DNA of 29,385 bases from Acidobacteriota bacterium (lineage in GTDB: Bacteria > Acidobacteriota > Terriglobia > Acidiferrales > UBA7541): positions 314 through 29,698 of the forward strand of contig PMOP01000449.1 of assembly GCA_003161495.1 (NCBI GenBank), read 5' to 3'. The notes below the pieces were generated by a model. It saw only the letters and a list, made by a program, of their open reading frames with translations, did no database searches and was not told the DNA's origin. The position numbers and the translations under genes were made by a program. Positions 1 to 8,283 of this stretch are shown in pieces; positions within the stretch are counted from its first letter, which is position 1, and every line of letters starts with the position of its first letter.

Positions 1-15
1 GCTCAGGGGAAATCC

Positions 16-39
16 TGTAGCGCCCGCCTTCAGGCGGGC
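16..39. repeat. REP-like palindrome, single 24-nt unit
   Basis: The unit forms a hairpin with GCCCGCC and GGCGGGC arms around a TTCA loop, preceded by a TGTAGC tail. It is identical over all 24 bases to each arm of the inverted pair at 23354-23420 and resembles the units at 8758, 15279 and 25274. No clean second arm follows, so this is a solitary or decayed copy. It lies 3' of the glycosylase gene, whose stop is at 122-124 on the minus strand. Confidence 0.8.
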
Positions 40-121
40 ACAGCCCTTTCAACCATGCCGCCCAAAGGCCGCACCCAACAAACACTTTTCAAGGAGCTAT
101 TTTTTATAAAATTTTCCACTT

Positions 122-1021
122 CTAACGGTGCTTGAGGGCCTCAAGTTCTTCCAGCGTGCGCGGCCAATCCGATCGCAATAGCCGAGACAAACTGCGATCC
201 GCGAGAACCCTTCCCCCCGTTTGGCATCGAGCGCAATAATTCGTTTCATTGTCTGCGTAGCGAATCCGCTGAATTTTTTCTCCACACCTCGGGCACGGCA
301 TTCCATAGCGTCCATGAACCGCCATATCTTTGCGAAACGCAGTCACCTTTTCGGGAAAGCCAGCCTTCGCTTCCACTTGCAGCCGGTCTATCCAGAGCTT
401 CAGGGTGTCGCGCGTCGCCTCGAAAAGCCTTCCCCATTCGTGCGGTTCCAGTTTTTTGGTAAGCGTGATCGGCGAAAGTTGCGCCGCGTGCAGGATCTCG
501 TCCGAATACGCGTTGCCAATGCCGCTTAGTATGCGCGGATCGGTAAGGGCCCTCTTGAGCGTGCGGTTTTCGGCCGTGAGTGCGCCGCGGAATGAGTCGA
601 GATCGCTCGCAAAAATTTCGATTCCTCCCGGATCGACGGAGCGCAAGCCTTCCTCGCCATAGAGGACTTGCAGCGACGCACGCCGCTTCGTGCCGGCTTC
701 CGTAAGCACAAGAGAGGCGTTCGGAAAATCGAAGGCTGCAAGACTCTGACGCCCCGCCAATTTTGCTTCCGGCGGCCGCCAATGCAATCGCCCTGCGATC
801 ATGAGGTGCAGCACCAACCAGAGGTCGCCCTCCACGCCGATTGCGATTCGCTTGCCAATTCGCCGCAGTTCGCGAACGATCCGGCCCTCCACATTTGCAA
901 TCGGCGGTTGTACAGTTCGCAAGAGAAAAGGGCTCGTCAGTCGCACCCGCACGATCGGCTGGCCCACGATGCGTGGTTCAAGTGCGCTGATGTAGGCGGC
1001 GATATCCGGCAGTTCGGGCAT
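122..1021 (-). CDS. Fpg/Nei-family DNA glycosylase (variant zinc finger)
   Basis: Base-excision repair glycosylase/AP lyase of the Fpg/Nei (MutM-like) family, about 299 residues. The start is set at MPELPD, because these enzymes use the proline after the removed Met as the nucleophile and the following Glu in catalysis; the open frame runs upstream to 1132 but that part is not family-like. A basic RIGKR segment near residue 60 matches the conserved Lys region, and LMIAGRL matches the LGMSGRL segment. The C-terminal zinc finger has four cysteines (about C243, C246, C263, C266) followed by QTGG and LADR. The finger Arg that contacts the lesion in E. coli Fpg (QRAT before the third Cys) is replaced here by DNET. 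No strong ribosome binding site is visible. Substrate preference (oxidised purine or pyrimidine) cannot be read from the sequence. Confidence 0.9.
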   Translation of the reverse strand: MPELPDIAAYISALEPRIVGQPIVRVRLTSPFLLRTVQPPIANVEGRIVRELRRIGKRIAIGVEGDLWLVLHLMIAGRLHWRPPEAKLAGRQSLAAFDFPNASLVLTEAGTKRRASLQVLYGEEGLRSVDPGGIEIFASDLDSFRGALTAENRTLKRALTDPRILSGIGNAYSDEILHAAQLSPITLTKKLEPHEWGRLFEATRDTLKLWIDRLQVEAKAGFPEKVTAFRKDMAVHGRYGMPCPRCGEKIQRIRYADNETNYCARCQTGGRVLADRSLSRLLRSDWPRTLEELEALKHR

Positions 1022-1216
1022 GCTTATCAGATTGCACGTCGCGTACCTGTTTTTGCAAACTCGTCTTTTTGCTTGAGAAAAATCGCCTGTGCGCGATTCG
1101 GCCGAGTTGAGGCTACTTGGAATGTAATCCAATGACGTCCGTACTGATTCACTTCGAGGTCATTCGATTCAAGCCACAATTCTTCGCGGCTGTTCCGATA
1201 TTATTCGACGGGGAAG

Positions 1217-1771
1217 CTAGCGCGCGCGAGCCCGCCACGGCGCCATGCGGCTGAGCATCCCGTCTCGCACAAACAGCGTGTGAAACAGAACGGCTCCAAA
1301 ATGGGCGACGAATGCGAGGAAAAGGAGATACGCGAGAAACGTGTGCGTCCTCCGCAAGACCGCGTACAGCGTTACGCTGTGCGGAAGAATGGGAAAAAGA
1401 TGCAGTGACCCGAACAGGACAATCGGATATCGCGCGGCGGACAACATCCCCCAGCCGACGAGCGGCTCCACAAGCAGCAACGTATACAATAGGACTTCTG
1501 ACGCGTGCGCAGCAAAGCGCTCCTGCGGCGACATCGTGGCAGGAAACGGTGGCAAGCTGCTCAAGCACCGATTCACGAATCGGATCACCACCAGAATTAG
1601 GATCAGAATCCCCAACGGGCGATGGATCGATACAAGGCGGTGATAGTCGCCGAGCGATGCGACCATCGCAATGCCGATGCCAAGCATGGCCAATACCAGC
1701 GCGGCCATCAGCCAGTGCAGGAGCCGCATGGACCCAGTGAATTGCTGCCTGTTGGTCGTCCTGGCGTTCAC
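1217..1771 (-). CDS. cytochrome b561 family protein
   Basis: A 184-residue four-helix membrane cytochrome b of the bacterial b561 (CybB/YceJ) family, close to the usual length. Candidate haem ligands sit in the expected helices: the His of LLHWL near the N terminus, the His of SIHRPLG after helix 1, RRTHTF before helix 4, and the VAHFGAVLFH segment in helix 4. Its ATG overlaps the stop codon of the upstream peroxidase gene in an ATGA arrangement, so the two are almost certainly co-transcribed and translationally coupled. The family moves electrons from quinol or between haem proteins in the inner membrane. Here the likely partner is the adjacent periplasmic haem peroxidase, which is an inference from the coupling. 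Confidence 0.88.
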   Translation of the reverse strand: MNARTTNRQQFTGSMRLLHWLMAALVLAMLGIGIAMVASLGDYHRLVSIHRPLGILILILVVIRFVNRCLSSLPPFPATMSPQERFAAHASEVLLYTLLLVEPLVGWGMLSAARYPIVLFGSLHLFPILPHSVTLYAVLRRTHTFLAYLLFLAFVAHFGAVLFHTLFVRDGMLSRMAPWRARAR

Positions 1772-2904
1772 TTTCGCACCTCCGAAGGCGTGATTTCGCT
1801 CGGCTCTTTCGTTTCGCCTGCGCGCCTTGTAAACGATTGCGAGTAAACCGCAGACCGCGCGCTCAGCAAGGGATCGTTGGACGGCGCCATGCCAGCCGGC
1901 AAAACCAGCGGATCGAAATTGATGTCGCGCGCAGGACTGGTTTCCTCGCTTTCCACAGAATCAAGCGTCAGCGTTCCCACGTCCACCTGCTCCCGCCCTT
2001 CCGGCCATGGGATAGTAGCGTTGTCGGTCGGATCACCGGGCTGTGCGACTGTCATGACCAGGTGCCATTGCAACGGGTGTTGCTGAATGCTCGCGATCAG
2101 TCCATCGAAGAGGAAATCCTTGTTCTGGCTTGCCCCCGTCCCGGTCTCGTACGGCTGCACGGGCGTGAGCGTCCAGCGCACGTAGGTGGACGCGCCGTCC
2201 GCGTTGACGAATCGGAACGCATTGAGACTGTAGTAGGCAGTGTTGTCGAAACCGGACGACGGCGCATGGCTCTTGATGATTGTGAGCGCCCGAGCGGTTT
2301 CCGGGTGGCTCGCGAGGAACGCCGTCCCTTTTGCCGGATCAGGTTGATGCGTGTTGGGGTCGAGTTGCGATGCTACCAGGTTGTCGTAAAAAGCCTGCGG
2401 ATCCTTGAACGGGAACACGGGCAGATTGATCATTGCGGTCCGCCACTGTTCGCCGTCGGGCAGAGAAAACTGAAGTCCCAAGCCGCGGACGGTGCTCAGA
2501 GCGTCGGGGACGTGGGGATCGCCGCCGCCCAGGGAAAAGCGGCCGATCACAGGCACGCGGCCGTTCTGGAAGACGACAGCCTTCGAGAGGCGCGTCCCCT
2601 GCCCGTTGCTATCGAAAAATCCTCGAACGCTTACGCCTTTCGCGTGATTGTGACGGAAACCCGAGTGGATGCCGCTCACCCGCTCAAACTCATCGACGAA
2701 CCGCGCAGGCGTCAATTTCTGGGGGCTGAACCACCCGCCTAGATAGAGAAACGCTCCCACAACACCTAGAAGCAGACATCCAATACCCGCCAATCGGGCG
2801 AACATGTTACCTGCGGTCAGGGGCGCTGAATGCTTTTCCATCGGTGCGGTTTCATTCAGCAACTCTCCGTTTTCGTTTGTGGTTTTTGCGTTCTGGTTGG
2901 CCAA
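1768..2904 (-). CDS. catalase-like haem peroxidase, SrpA family, membrane anchored
   Basis: A catalase-related peroxidase of the small SrpA type. An N-terminal hydrophobic helix (LAGIGCLLLGVVGAFLYLGG) should anchor it or export it to the periplasm. The distal haem motif HAKGVSVRGFF holds the catalytic His. RFSLGGGDPHVPDA and YYSLNAFRFV match the catalase core. RSAVYSQS near the C terminus matches the proximal R-x3-Y segment with the haem-ligand Tyr. The start is uncertain: the frame opens at a TTG at 2949, but a second TTG at 2904 has a strong GGGAGG ribosome site about five bases upstream and is chosen here; an ATG lies further in (MEKHSAPL). The stop overlaps the start of the cytochrome b561 gene. 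The family removes hydrogen peroxide or organic peroxides; the electron donor is not known from the sequence. Confidence 0.88.
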   Translation of the reverse strand: MANQNAKTTNENGELLNETAPMEKHSAPLTAGNMFARLAGIGCLLLGVVGAFLYLGGWFSPQKLTPARFVDEFERVSGIHSGFRHNHAKGVSVRGFFDSNGQGTRLSKAVVFQNGRVPVIGRFSLGGGDPHVPDALSTVRGLGLQFSLPDGEQWRTAMINLPVFPFKDPQAFYDNLVASQLDPNTHQPDPAKGTAFLASHPETARALTIIKSHAPSSGFDNTAYYSLNAFRFVNADGASTYVRWTLTPVQPYETGTGASQNKDFLFDGLIASIQQHPLQWHLVMTVAQPGDPTDNATIPWPEGREQVDVGTLTLDSVESEETSPARDINFDPLVLPAGMAPSNDPLLSARSAVYSQSFTRRAGETKEPSEITPSEVRK

Positions 2905-2991
2905 TGTGCCCTCCCTTCCGTTTGGTCCGGAGATAGCACTTTGATGCAAAAGGAAGCAAAGAGGGGGCGTTTTTTTTGGTGTACCGCTGCG

Positions 2992-4506
2992 TTATTTCGC
3001 GTTGGATCCGTTTGAGCCAAACTTCATAGCAAGGTCAACCAGCGTGCGCACGCCCACGCCAGTCGCGCCTTTGGCGTTCCACGGCTTCACGTCGTCCTGC
3101 CAGGCGGTTCCCGCGATATCGAGGTGAATCCACGGCGTGTCGCCGGTAAATTCCTTGATGAACATGGCCGCAGTGATTGCGCCGCCGCCTTTGCCGCTGC
3201 CTACGTTTTGGATGTCGGCGATGCCGCTCTTGATCATTTCGCGGTATTCGTCGTCGATGGGGAGCGGCCACATTTTTTCGCCGGCCACCTTTGCGCTGGC
3301 TAAGAGCTGGTCGGTGAAGGCCTGGTCGGAGCCGAAGACGCCCACATTCACGTTGGCGAGCGCGACAACTACCGCGCCTGTCAGCGTTGCGGCGTCGACC
3401 AGGTGCGTGCAGCCAAGCTGTTTGGCGTAGGCGATGCCGTCGGCCAAAACCAGGCGGCCCTCGGCGTCCGTATTAATCACTTCGATGGATTTTCCGGCCA
3501 TGGAGATTTGCACGTCGCCGGGCTTTTGCGCGCGGCCGCCGGGCATATTCTCGCTCGAAGGGATTACGGCGATCACTTTGCACGAAGGCTTCAGCGCGGC
3601 GATCGCGCGCATCGCGCCGATCATGGCGGCGCCGCCGCACATGTCGTATTTCATCTTCTCCATGTCATTCGCGGGCTTGATGGAAATTCCGCCGGTGTCA
3701 AAGGTAATGGCTTTTCCCACGAGGCCCAGAACCGGCGCGCCTGTATTTACCTTTTCGGGAGTGTACGTAATAATTATCATGCGCGGAGGCTCGACGCTTC
3801 CCTGCGCGACTGACAGCAGCGCGCCCATTTTCAAATCCGCGATTTTTTTCTCGTCCAGAACCTCGACGGCGAGGCCCGCTTCGCGAGCCATGGCCGCGGC
3901 GCGGTCGGCCAGCATGCGCGGAGTCAAGCGGTTGGACGGTTCGTTGCCCAGTTCGCGCGCGAAATTCTGCGATTCCGCGATGACACGCCCGCGCGCAAGG
4001 CCCTGATCCGCATCGGCGCGCGAGGATTCCTCCCAACCAGCCAGCGCGGCAGTTTTGATTTCGTTTCCCGGCTTTTTGTCGGTCTTGTATTTGTCGGAAT
4101 CGAAATTCGCCAGGATCATTCCTTCCACGATGGCCTGCGCCGACGCGGCCGTTCGATCGCTCTCGCGAGCCAGAAAGGCGACGCTCTTCACCTGGCGAGT
4201 CTTAAGAGCGCGCACCGCCGTGGCGGCAAGCCGTCGAAGCTCCGCCGTCCCGAACTTGTCTTTCTTCCCTGCACCCACGATCAGCAGACGCTGAGCAGCA
4301 AGCCCTTGCGGGTAATACATCAAGGTGGTGTCCAGCATTTTTCCGGTCAGCTCGCCGGAAGCGGCCAGCTTCGTGAGCGCGCCGCCCACAGCCTCATCGA
4401 GGCGGGCCAGAATGCCCTCGACAGGCTTTTCCTGCTCGAATGCGTAGGTGACGAGCGCCTCAGCCTCGACCTTTGGAAGCGCGCGAGTATCCACCGTAAA
4501 TTCCAT
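2992..4506 (-). CDS. pepA: leucyl aminopeptidase, M17 family
   Basis: Cytosolic manganese/zinc aminopeptidase that removes N-terminal residues from peptides, 504 residues, the usual size. The N-terminal regulatory domain covers about residues 1-170 and the catalytic domain the rest. The family signature NTDAEGRL is at residues 345-352. The metal and active-site residues are visible as K265 and D270 (VGKAITFDTGG), D288 (KYDMCGG), D347, E349 and R351. The ATG is preceded by AAGGGAA at good spacing. It lies 93 nt downstream of smpB and 87 nt upstream of the catalase-like gene, all on the minus strand, so a shared transcript is possible but not shown. Confidence 0.97.
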   Translation of the reverse strand: MEFTVDTRALPKVEAEALVTYAFEQEKPVEGILARLDEAVGGALTKLAASGELTGKMLDTTLMYYPQGLAAQRLLIVGAGKKDKFGTAELRRLAATAVRALKTRQVKSVAFLARESDRTAASAQAIVEGMILANFDSDKYKTDKKPGNEIKTAALAGWEESSRADADQGLARGRVIAESQNFARELGNEPSNRLTPRMLADRAAAMAREAGLAVEVLDEKKIADLKMGALLSVAQGSVEPPRMIIITYTPEKVNTGAPVLGLVGKAITFDTGGISIKPANDMEKMKYDMCGGAAMIGAMRAIAALKPSCKVIAVIPSSENMPGGRAQKPGDVQISMAGKSIEVINTDAEGRLVLADGIAYAKQLGCTHLVDAATLTGAVVVALANVNVGVFGSDQAFTDQLLASAKVAGEKMWPLPIDDEYREMIKSGIADIQNVGSGKGGGAITAAMFIKEFTGDTPWIHLDIAGTAWQDDVKPWNAKGATGVGVRTLVDLAMKFGSNGSNAK

Positions 4507-4574
4507 AAGTTCCCTTCTTTGAATGAGATGGCGCGGCTTTCACATAAGGCTGCGCAAAAAATCAAATCAAAATC

Positions 4575-4593
4575 CACAGACGGAAGTCCGTGC
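4575..4593. repeat. small palindrome downstream of smpB
   Basis: The core ACGGAAGTCCGT is a short hairpin flanked by imperfectly matching bases and A/T-rich sequence on both sides. It lies just after the smpB stop codon (4600-4602) and before pepA. It may be a weak terminator or a decayed copy of one of the palindromic families seen elsewhere in the window. Evidence is only the local symmetry. Confidence 0.35.
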
Positions 4594-4599
4594 TATTTT

Positions 4600-5088
4600 T
4601 CATCGGCGCCGAAACTGGCGCATGGCCTCGCCCACTTCCCGTTTGGACTCTTTATCGCGCTCGGTCTGGCGGCGGTCCCACTTCTTTTTACCCTGGGCGA
4701 GCGCCAATTCGCATTTGGCGATGCCTTCGCGAAAGTAAATCCGCAGGGGGACGATGGTTAGCCCCTTGGCGTCCAATTTCCGTTCCAGCTTGTCAATTTG
4801 TTCCTTGCGGAGAAGAAGCTTCCTGGAGCGAAGCGGACCGTGGTTAAATGGGCCGCCCGGAAGATATTCGCCAATATGCAAGTTCACGAGCCAGATTTCG
4901 CCGCGGCGAATCACGGCGTAGGCCTCGCGCAGGTTGGCCCTGCTTTCGCGAAGGGATTTAACTTCAGTGCCAAGCAACACCATGCCCGCTTCCAGCCTCT
5001 CAAGAAGCTGGTAATTGTACGAGGCGGCACGATTTTGGGCCACGACCAGTTCCTCAAGTTTTTCCTTTTTTTGGGGTGGTTTAGCCAC
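4600..5088 (-). CDS. smpB: SsrA-binding protein SmpB
   Basis: SmpB binds tmRNA and brings it to stalled ribosomes for trans-translation. The 162-residue product matches the family throughout: VVAQNRAASYNY near the N terminus, the core GMVLLGTEVKSLRESRANLREAY, the HIGEY strand, and the LLLRKEQIDKL segment. A basic tail (KKKWDRRQTERDKESKRE) would occupy the mRNA channel. The start is GTG with no strong ribosome site. It is divergent from the secretin operon. No tmRNA gene was recognised in the window. Confidence 0.97.
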   Translation of the reverse strand: MAKPPQKKEKLEELVVAQNRAASYNYQLLERLEAGMVLLGTEVKSLRESRANLREAYAVIRRGEIWLVNLHIGEYLPGGPFNHGPLRSRKLLLRKEQIDKLERKLDAKGLTIVPLRIYFREGIAKCELALAQGKKKWDRRQTERDKESKREVGEAMRQFRRR

Positions 5089-5121
5089 AGGAAGCTATCT
5101 TAGCCGCGGGCAGTAACTAGA

Positions 5122-5157
5122 AGCAAGTTCGCACCTTAAAGCAACATCGCACCTTGT
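5122..5157. repeat. two tandem 18-nt direct repeats upstream of the secretin gene
   Basis: Two head-to-tail 18-nt units share AGCAA, two variable bases, then TCGCACCTT, differing only at four positions. The second unit overlaps the candidate -35 box of the secretin promoter and lies in the smpB/secretin divergent gap. The arrangement resembles a regulator binding site, but no regulator is identified. Confidence 0.5.
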
Positions 5158-5182
5158 TCGGGTTTTGGACGGGTGCTAGACT
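5154..5182 (+). promoter_or_regulatory. candidate promoter for the secretin/pseudopilin operon
   Basis: A TTGTTC box and a TAGACT box are separated by exactly 17 nt, about 35 nt before the chosen ATG at 5218. Matches to the sigma-70 consensus are moderate. Position in front of a three-gene operon and overlap with direct repeats support it. Confidence 0.4.
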
Positions 5183-5217
5183 GGCGATATGAAGAATATG
5201 TATCGGGTGGAGCGCGG

Positions 5218-7566
5218 ATGAATCTCCGAAGTTTGCTTGGACTAGGCCTGATTTCTGTGGCCGTGCTACTTACGGGATGCCCCAAGGGTGGCCACCAGGA
5301 TACCAACGCGGGCGAGCGGGCGGAAGCCGTCCATGATTACGATACTGCCTTGGACTATTACAATAAAGCTCTGCAAACTTCACCCACCAGCACGGAATTC
5401 CAATTAAGAGCGGCCCGGGCTCGTTTTGAAGCCGCCCAGTGGCACGTCGATCAGGGACGGCGCATTCGAGAACAAGGCAGCCTGGAACTGGCGCTTGCGG
5501 AGTTTCGCAAGGCCCAAATGATCGATCCTTCCAGCGCGGTGGCGGCGCAGGAAGTGAAAGCCACCATGGATTTGATCAACGCCAAGGAAGGGGCCACGCA
5601 GAATGCACCTGGCGCGTCCGGGAACGGAACGGTAGGTACAACGGCAGAGCCCAAGCTCATGGCCGGGCCGCCGCAGGTTCAACCCCTTTCTCGCGCCCCT
5701 ATTAACATGAAAGCCACGAACGATTCGAAGGCGGTCTTTGAGGCTATCGGGAAATTGGCGGGGCTGACCGTTATTTTCGATCCGGATTTCACGTCGCGGC
5801 GCATTTCAGTGGAACTAACGAATGTGACGCTGGAGCAGGCGCTCAATATCACAGCGCTGCAAAGCAAGGCATTCTGGCGGCCGGTGACCTCCAATATTAT
5901 TTTCGTGGTGCCCGACCAACCGCAAAAGCGCAAGGATTATGAAGAGGAAGTCGTAAAAACATTTTATTTGCACAATACCGTCCTGCCGCAGGAACTCACC
6001 GAAATCGTGACCAGCATCCGGCAGTTGCTCGATTTGCGGCGCGTGCAGCAAATCAACGCGCAGAACGCCATCGTAATCCGCGACACACCGGACCGGGTAT
6101 TGCTCGCGGGAAAAATCATTGACGACATCGACAAGGCCAAGCCGGAAGTGGTGATTCAAGTGGCTGTTATGGAAGCGCGCCGCGACCGCATGCGCAATGT
6201 GGGCATCGTGCCGCCCTCCAGCATTTCCACATCGTTTGTGAACCCAGTCACATCCACCACCACGACCAGTGGCACCAGCACCACGGGCACGACGAGCACT
6301 ACGAACGGCACAGCCACATTCAGCCAACTGCTGGCCGCCCCATTTTCCAATCTTCTTCCCCAGGGCTACAGCGTTACATTGCCAAGCGCCACGGCGAACT
6401 TCCTGATGACGGACACATCGACACAGATCCTTGACGATCCGGAAATTCGGGTGGTCGATGGACAGACCGCCAAACTCCGCATCGGCGACCGCATCCCCGT
6501 TGCGACGGGAAGTTTTCAGGCCGGCATAGGCGTCGGCGCCACCGCCGGAGGAATCAATCCGCTGGTGAACACGCAGTTTCAATATCTCGATGTCGGCGTA
6601 AACGTGGACGTTACGCCGCGTATCCATCCGGATCACGAAATCAGCATGAAGGTGAACGTCGTGGTTTCGTCGCAGACCGGCGTCTCAAATATCGGCGGAA
6701 TCAACCAGCCTATTATCAGCCAGCGCAGCATCGAGCACGATATTCGGCTGAAAGATGGAGAAGTAAACGTCCTTGGCGGACTGATGGAACAGACGGATAC
6801 GGACACGATCACCGGCATTCCAGGCCTGGCCAGGACACCCGGCCTGCGATATTTATTTGGGAATAACACCGTCGATCACGAAAAAGATGAAATCCTGATT
6901 GTCCTGATTCCGCATATCGTGCGCATGCCGGCAATTTCGGCAGAGAATTTGCGGAGTATCGCTTCAGGAACGGACACCAATGCTGAAGTGCGCCTGGAAG
7001 ATGCGGTGCTTCTGCCGGAGTCGCCGAGACCCCAAGCCTCCATGCCCGCATCTCAACCGGCCCTGGCGCCACAACCGGGCCTGCCGCCTCAGGTGGCGCT
7101 TGCTCCCACGCCCTCGCCAGTGCCAACCACAGCGAACACTTCCCTTTCGCAAAACGCGTCCCTGCTGTTCGCTCCCGGAGCGACAGCCTTGAAAGTGGGA
7201 GAAACTTTGACGATTGGCGTCGTCGTTCAAAACGTGCAGGACCTGTACTCCATCCCCATGCTCCTGCAATTTAATCCCGCGGTAATTTCGATTGAGGACG
7301 TTCGCCAGGGCGGATTCCTCTCCGGCGGGACACAGGATGTGGCCATCGTGGAACGCGTGGATAAAGAGCGCGGTCAGGCCATTATTTCGGCGACCCGCAT
7401 GCCCAATACGCCCGGCGTGAGCGGATCGGGCACGCTCGTGGGGATTGTCGTCAAGGGCCTCGCTCCCGGCAACTCGCAGCTTTCGATTGTGCAGGTGAAT
7501 GCAAAAGATTCCCAGCAGCGGCCCATCCAGGTGGTCACGGGTGAGGGCAGCATCAAAGTGCAGTAA
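5218..7566 (+). CDS. type II secretion/pilus secretin (GspD/PilQ-like) with TPR and cohesin-like domains
   Basis: Outer-membrane secretin pore of a type II secretion or type IV pilus-like system, 782 residues. The ATG at 5218 follows GGTGGAG and gives a lipoprotein signal ending in LLTGC (lipidated Cys21); an upstream GTG at 5173 would spoil it. In order: TPR-like repeats at about 35-115, an STN-like domain at 162-235 (INMKATND), a secretin N domain at about 245-320, a Ser/Thr-rich insertion at 341-367, and the secretin core at about 390-570 (VVDGQTAKLRIGDRIPV, VTPRIHPD, LKDGEVNVLGGLMEQ). A Pro/Ala linker (600-640) leads to a C-terminal cohesin-like beta domain at about 647-782 (LKVGETLTIGVVV, SIPMLLQFNP). 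The TPR and cohesin-like parts suggest built-in assembly or surface-binding functions. Two pseudopilin genes follow at 18- and 6-nt gaps. The ATPase and inner-membrane platform genes are not in the window. Confidence 0.93.
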   Translation: MNLRSLLGLGLISVAVLLTGCPKGGHQDTNAGERAEAVHDYDTALDYYNKALQTSPTSTEFQLRAARARFEAAQWHVDQGRRIREQGSLELALAEFRKAQMIDPSSAVAAQEVKATMDLINAKEGATQNAPGASGNGTVGTTAEPKLMAGPPQVQPLSRAPINMKATNDSKAVFEAIGKLAGLTVIFDPDFTSRRISVELTNVTLEQALNITALQSKAFWRPVTSNIIFVVPDQPQKRKDYEEEVVKTFYLHNTVLPQELTEIVTSIRQLLDLRRVQQINAQNAIVIRDTPDRVLLAGKIIDDIDKAKPEVVIQVAVMEARRDRMRNVGIVPPSSISTSFVNPVTSTTTTSGTSTTGTTSTTNGTATFSQLLAAPFSNLLPQGYSVTLPSATANFLMTDTSTQILDDPEIRVVDGQTAKLRIGDRIPVATGSFQAGIGVGATAGGINPLVNTQFQYLDVGVNVDVTPRIHPDHEISMKVNVVVSSQTGVSNIGGINQPIISQRSIEHDIRLKDGEVNVLGGLMEQTDTDTITGIPGLARTPGLRYLFGNNTVDHEKDEILIVLIPHIVRMPAISAENLRSIASGTDTNAEVRLEDAVLLPESPRPQASMPASQPALAPQPGLPPQVALAPTPSPVPTTANTSLSQNASLLFAPGATALKVGETLTIGVVVQNVQDLYSIPMLLQFNPAVISIEDVRQGGFLSGGTQDVAIVERVDKERGQAIISATRMPNTPGVSGSGTLVGIVVKGLAPGNSQLSIVQVNAKDSQQRPIQVVTGEGSIKVQ

Positions 7567-7584
7567 ATCAGAGGGACAATTCAA

Positions 7585-8277
7585 ATGGATTGGCAGAAAT
7601 CATTTCCGCGTGCCAGAAGCAGCAGCATCGCGGGAGTCACTCTGCTTGAGCTGATTTTCACGATTGGAATTTTACTGGTTCTTTCCACTGCGGCTGTTCC
7701 GATGTTTCAAATGACGATTCAGCGCAGGAGAGAATCCGAATTGCGCTACCACCTGCGGGAAATGCGAACTGCCATCGACCGCTACAAGGATGACGCAGAC
7801 AAGAATTTAATCCGCACGGAAGTCGGGAGCCAGAATTATCCTCCCGACCTGCAAACCCTGGTCGATGGCGTTACCGTAAGCAACGCCGGAGCTGGGGCCG
7901 GCGGCATCAGCGCCTCAGCGCTGGCAGGAGCCAGTGGAACGGCTCAGTTCGGGTCGGCAGGAACTCCGCAATTGGGTGCAGGGGGAGCGGGCGGCGCGTC
8001 GCAATTTGGACAGGGCGCAGGCGCGAACGGGGCTGCGGGCGGCATTTCATCGCTGGGGTCCAGCGGCAGCGCGAGCCAGGCCATGTCGGAGACGTCCAGC
8101 AAGGTGCGCTACCTCAGAAAAATTCCGGTGGACCCCATGACCGGGAAATCCGATTGGGGTTTGCGCTCCGTCCAGGATGACCCGGATTCGACCAGTTGGG
8201 GCGGAAGCAATGTATTCGATGTTTATTCTCAGTCTCAGGCGACGGCGGTTGACGGGACCAAATATTCCGACTGGTAG
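7585..8277 (+). CDS. pseudopilin (GspG-like) with Gly/Ala-rich insertion
   Basis: Type II secretion/type IV pilin-like minor or major pseudopilin, 230 residues. The prepilin peptidase site is after G17 (AG then VTLLELIFTIGILL) with the conserved Glu at position +5, followed by the usual hydrophobic helix and an Arg-rich amphipathic segment (QRRRESELRYHLREMRTAID). The C-terminal part has the GspG-like YLRKIPVDPMTG and WGLRS. Between them, residues about 100-172 form a low-complexity Gly/Ala/Ser stretch with repeated QFG and GAGG motifs, absent from ordinary GspG. The ATG has an AGAGGGA ribosome site. It is co-operonic with the secretin upstream and the second pseudopilin downstream. Confidence 0.9.
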   Translation: MDWQKSFPRARSSSIAGVTLLELIFTIGILLVLSTAAVPMFQMTIQRRRESELRYHLREMRTAIDRYKDDADKNLIRTEVGSQNYPPDLQTLVDGVTVSNAGAGAGGISASALAGASGTAQFGSAGTPQLGAGGAGGASQFGQGAGANGAAGGISSLGSSGSASQAMSETSSKVRYLRKIPVDPMTGKSDWGLRSVQDDPDSTSWGGSNVFDVYSQSQATAVDGTKYSDW

Positions 8278-8283
8278 ACCCGG

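Noticed and set aside
4507..5217. Possible tmRNA (ssrA) gene next to smpB.
   Set aside because: No tag reading frame, no alanine-tRNA-like ends; the flanks are taken up by promoter sequence and a small palindrome.
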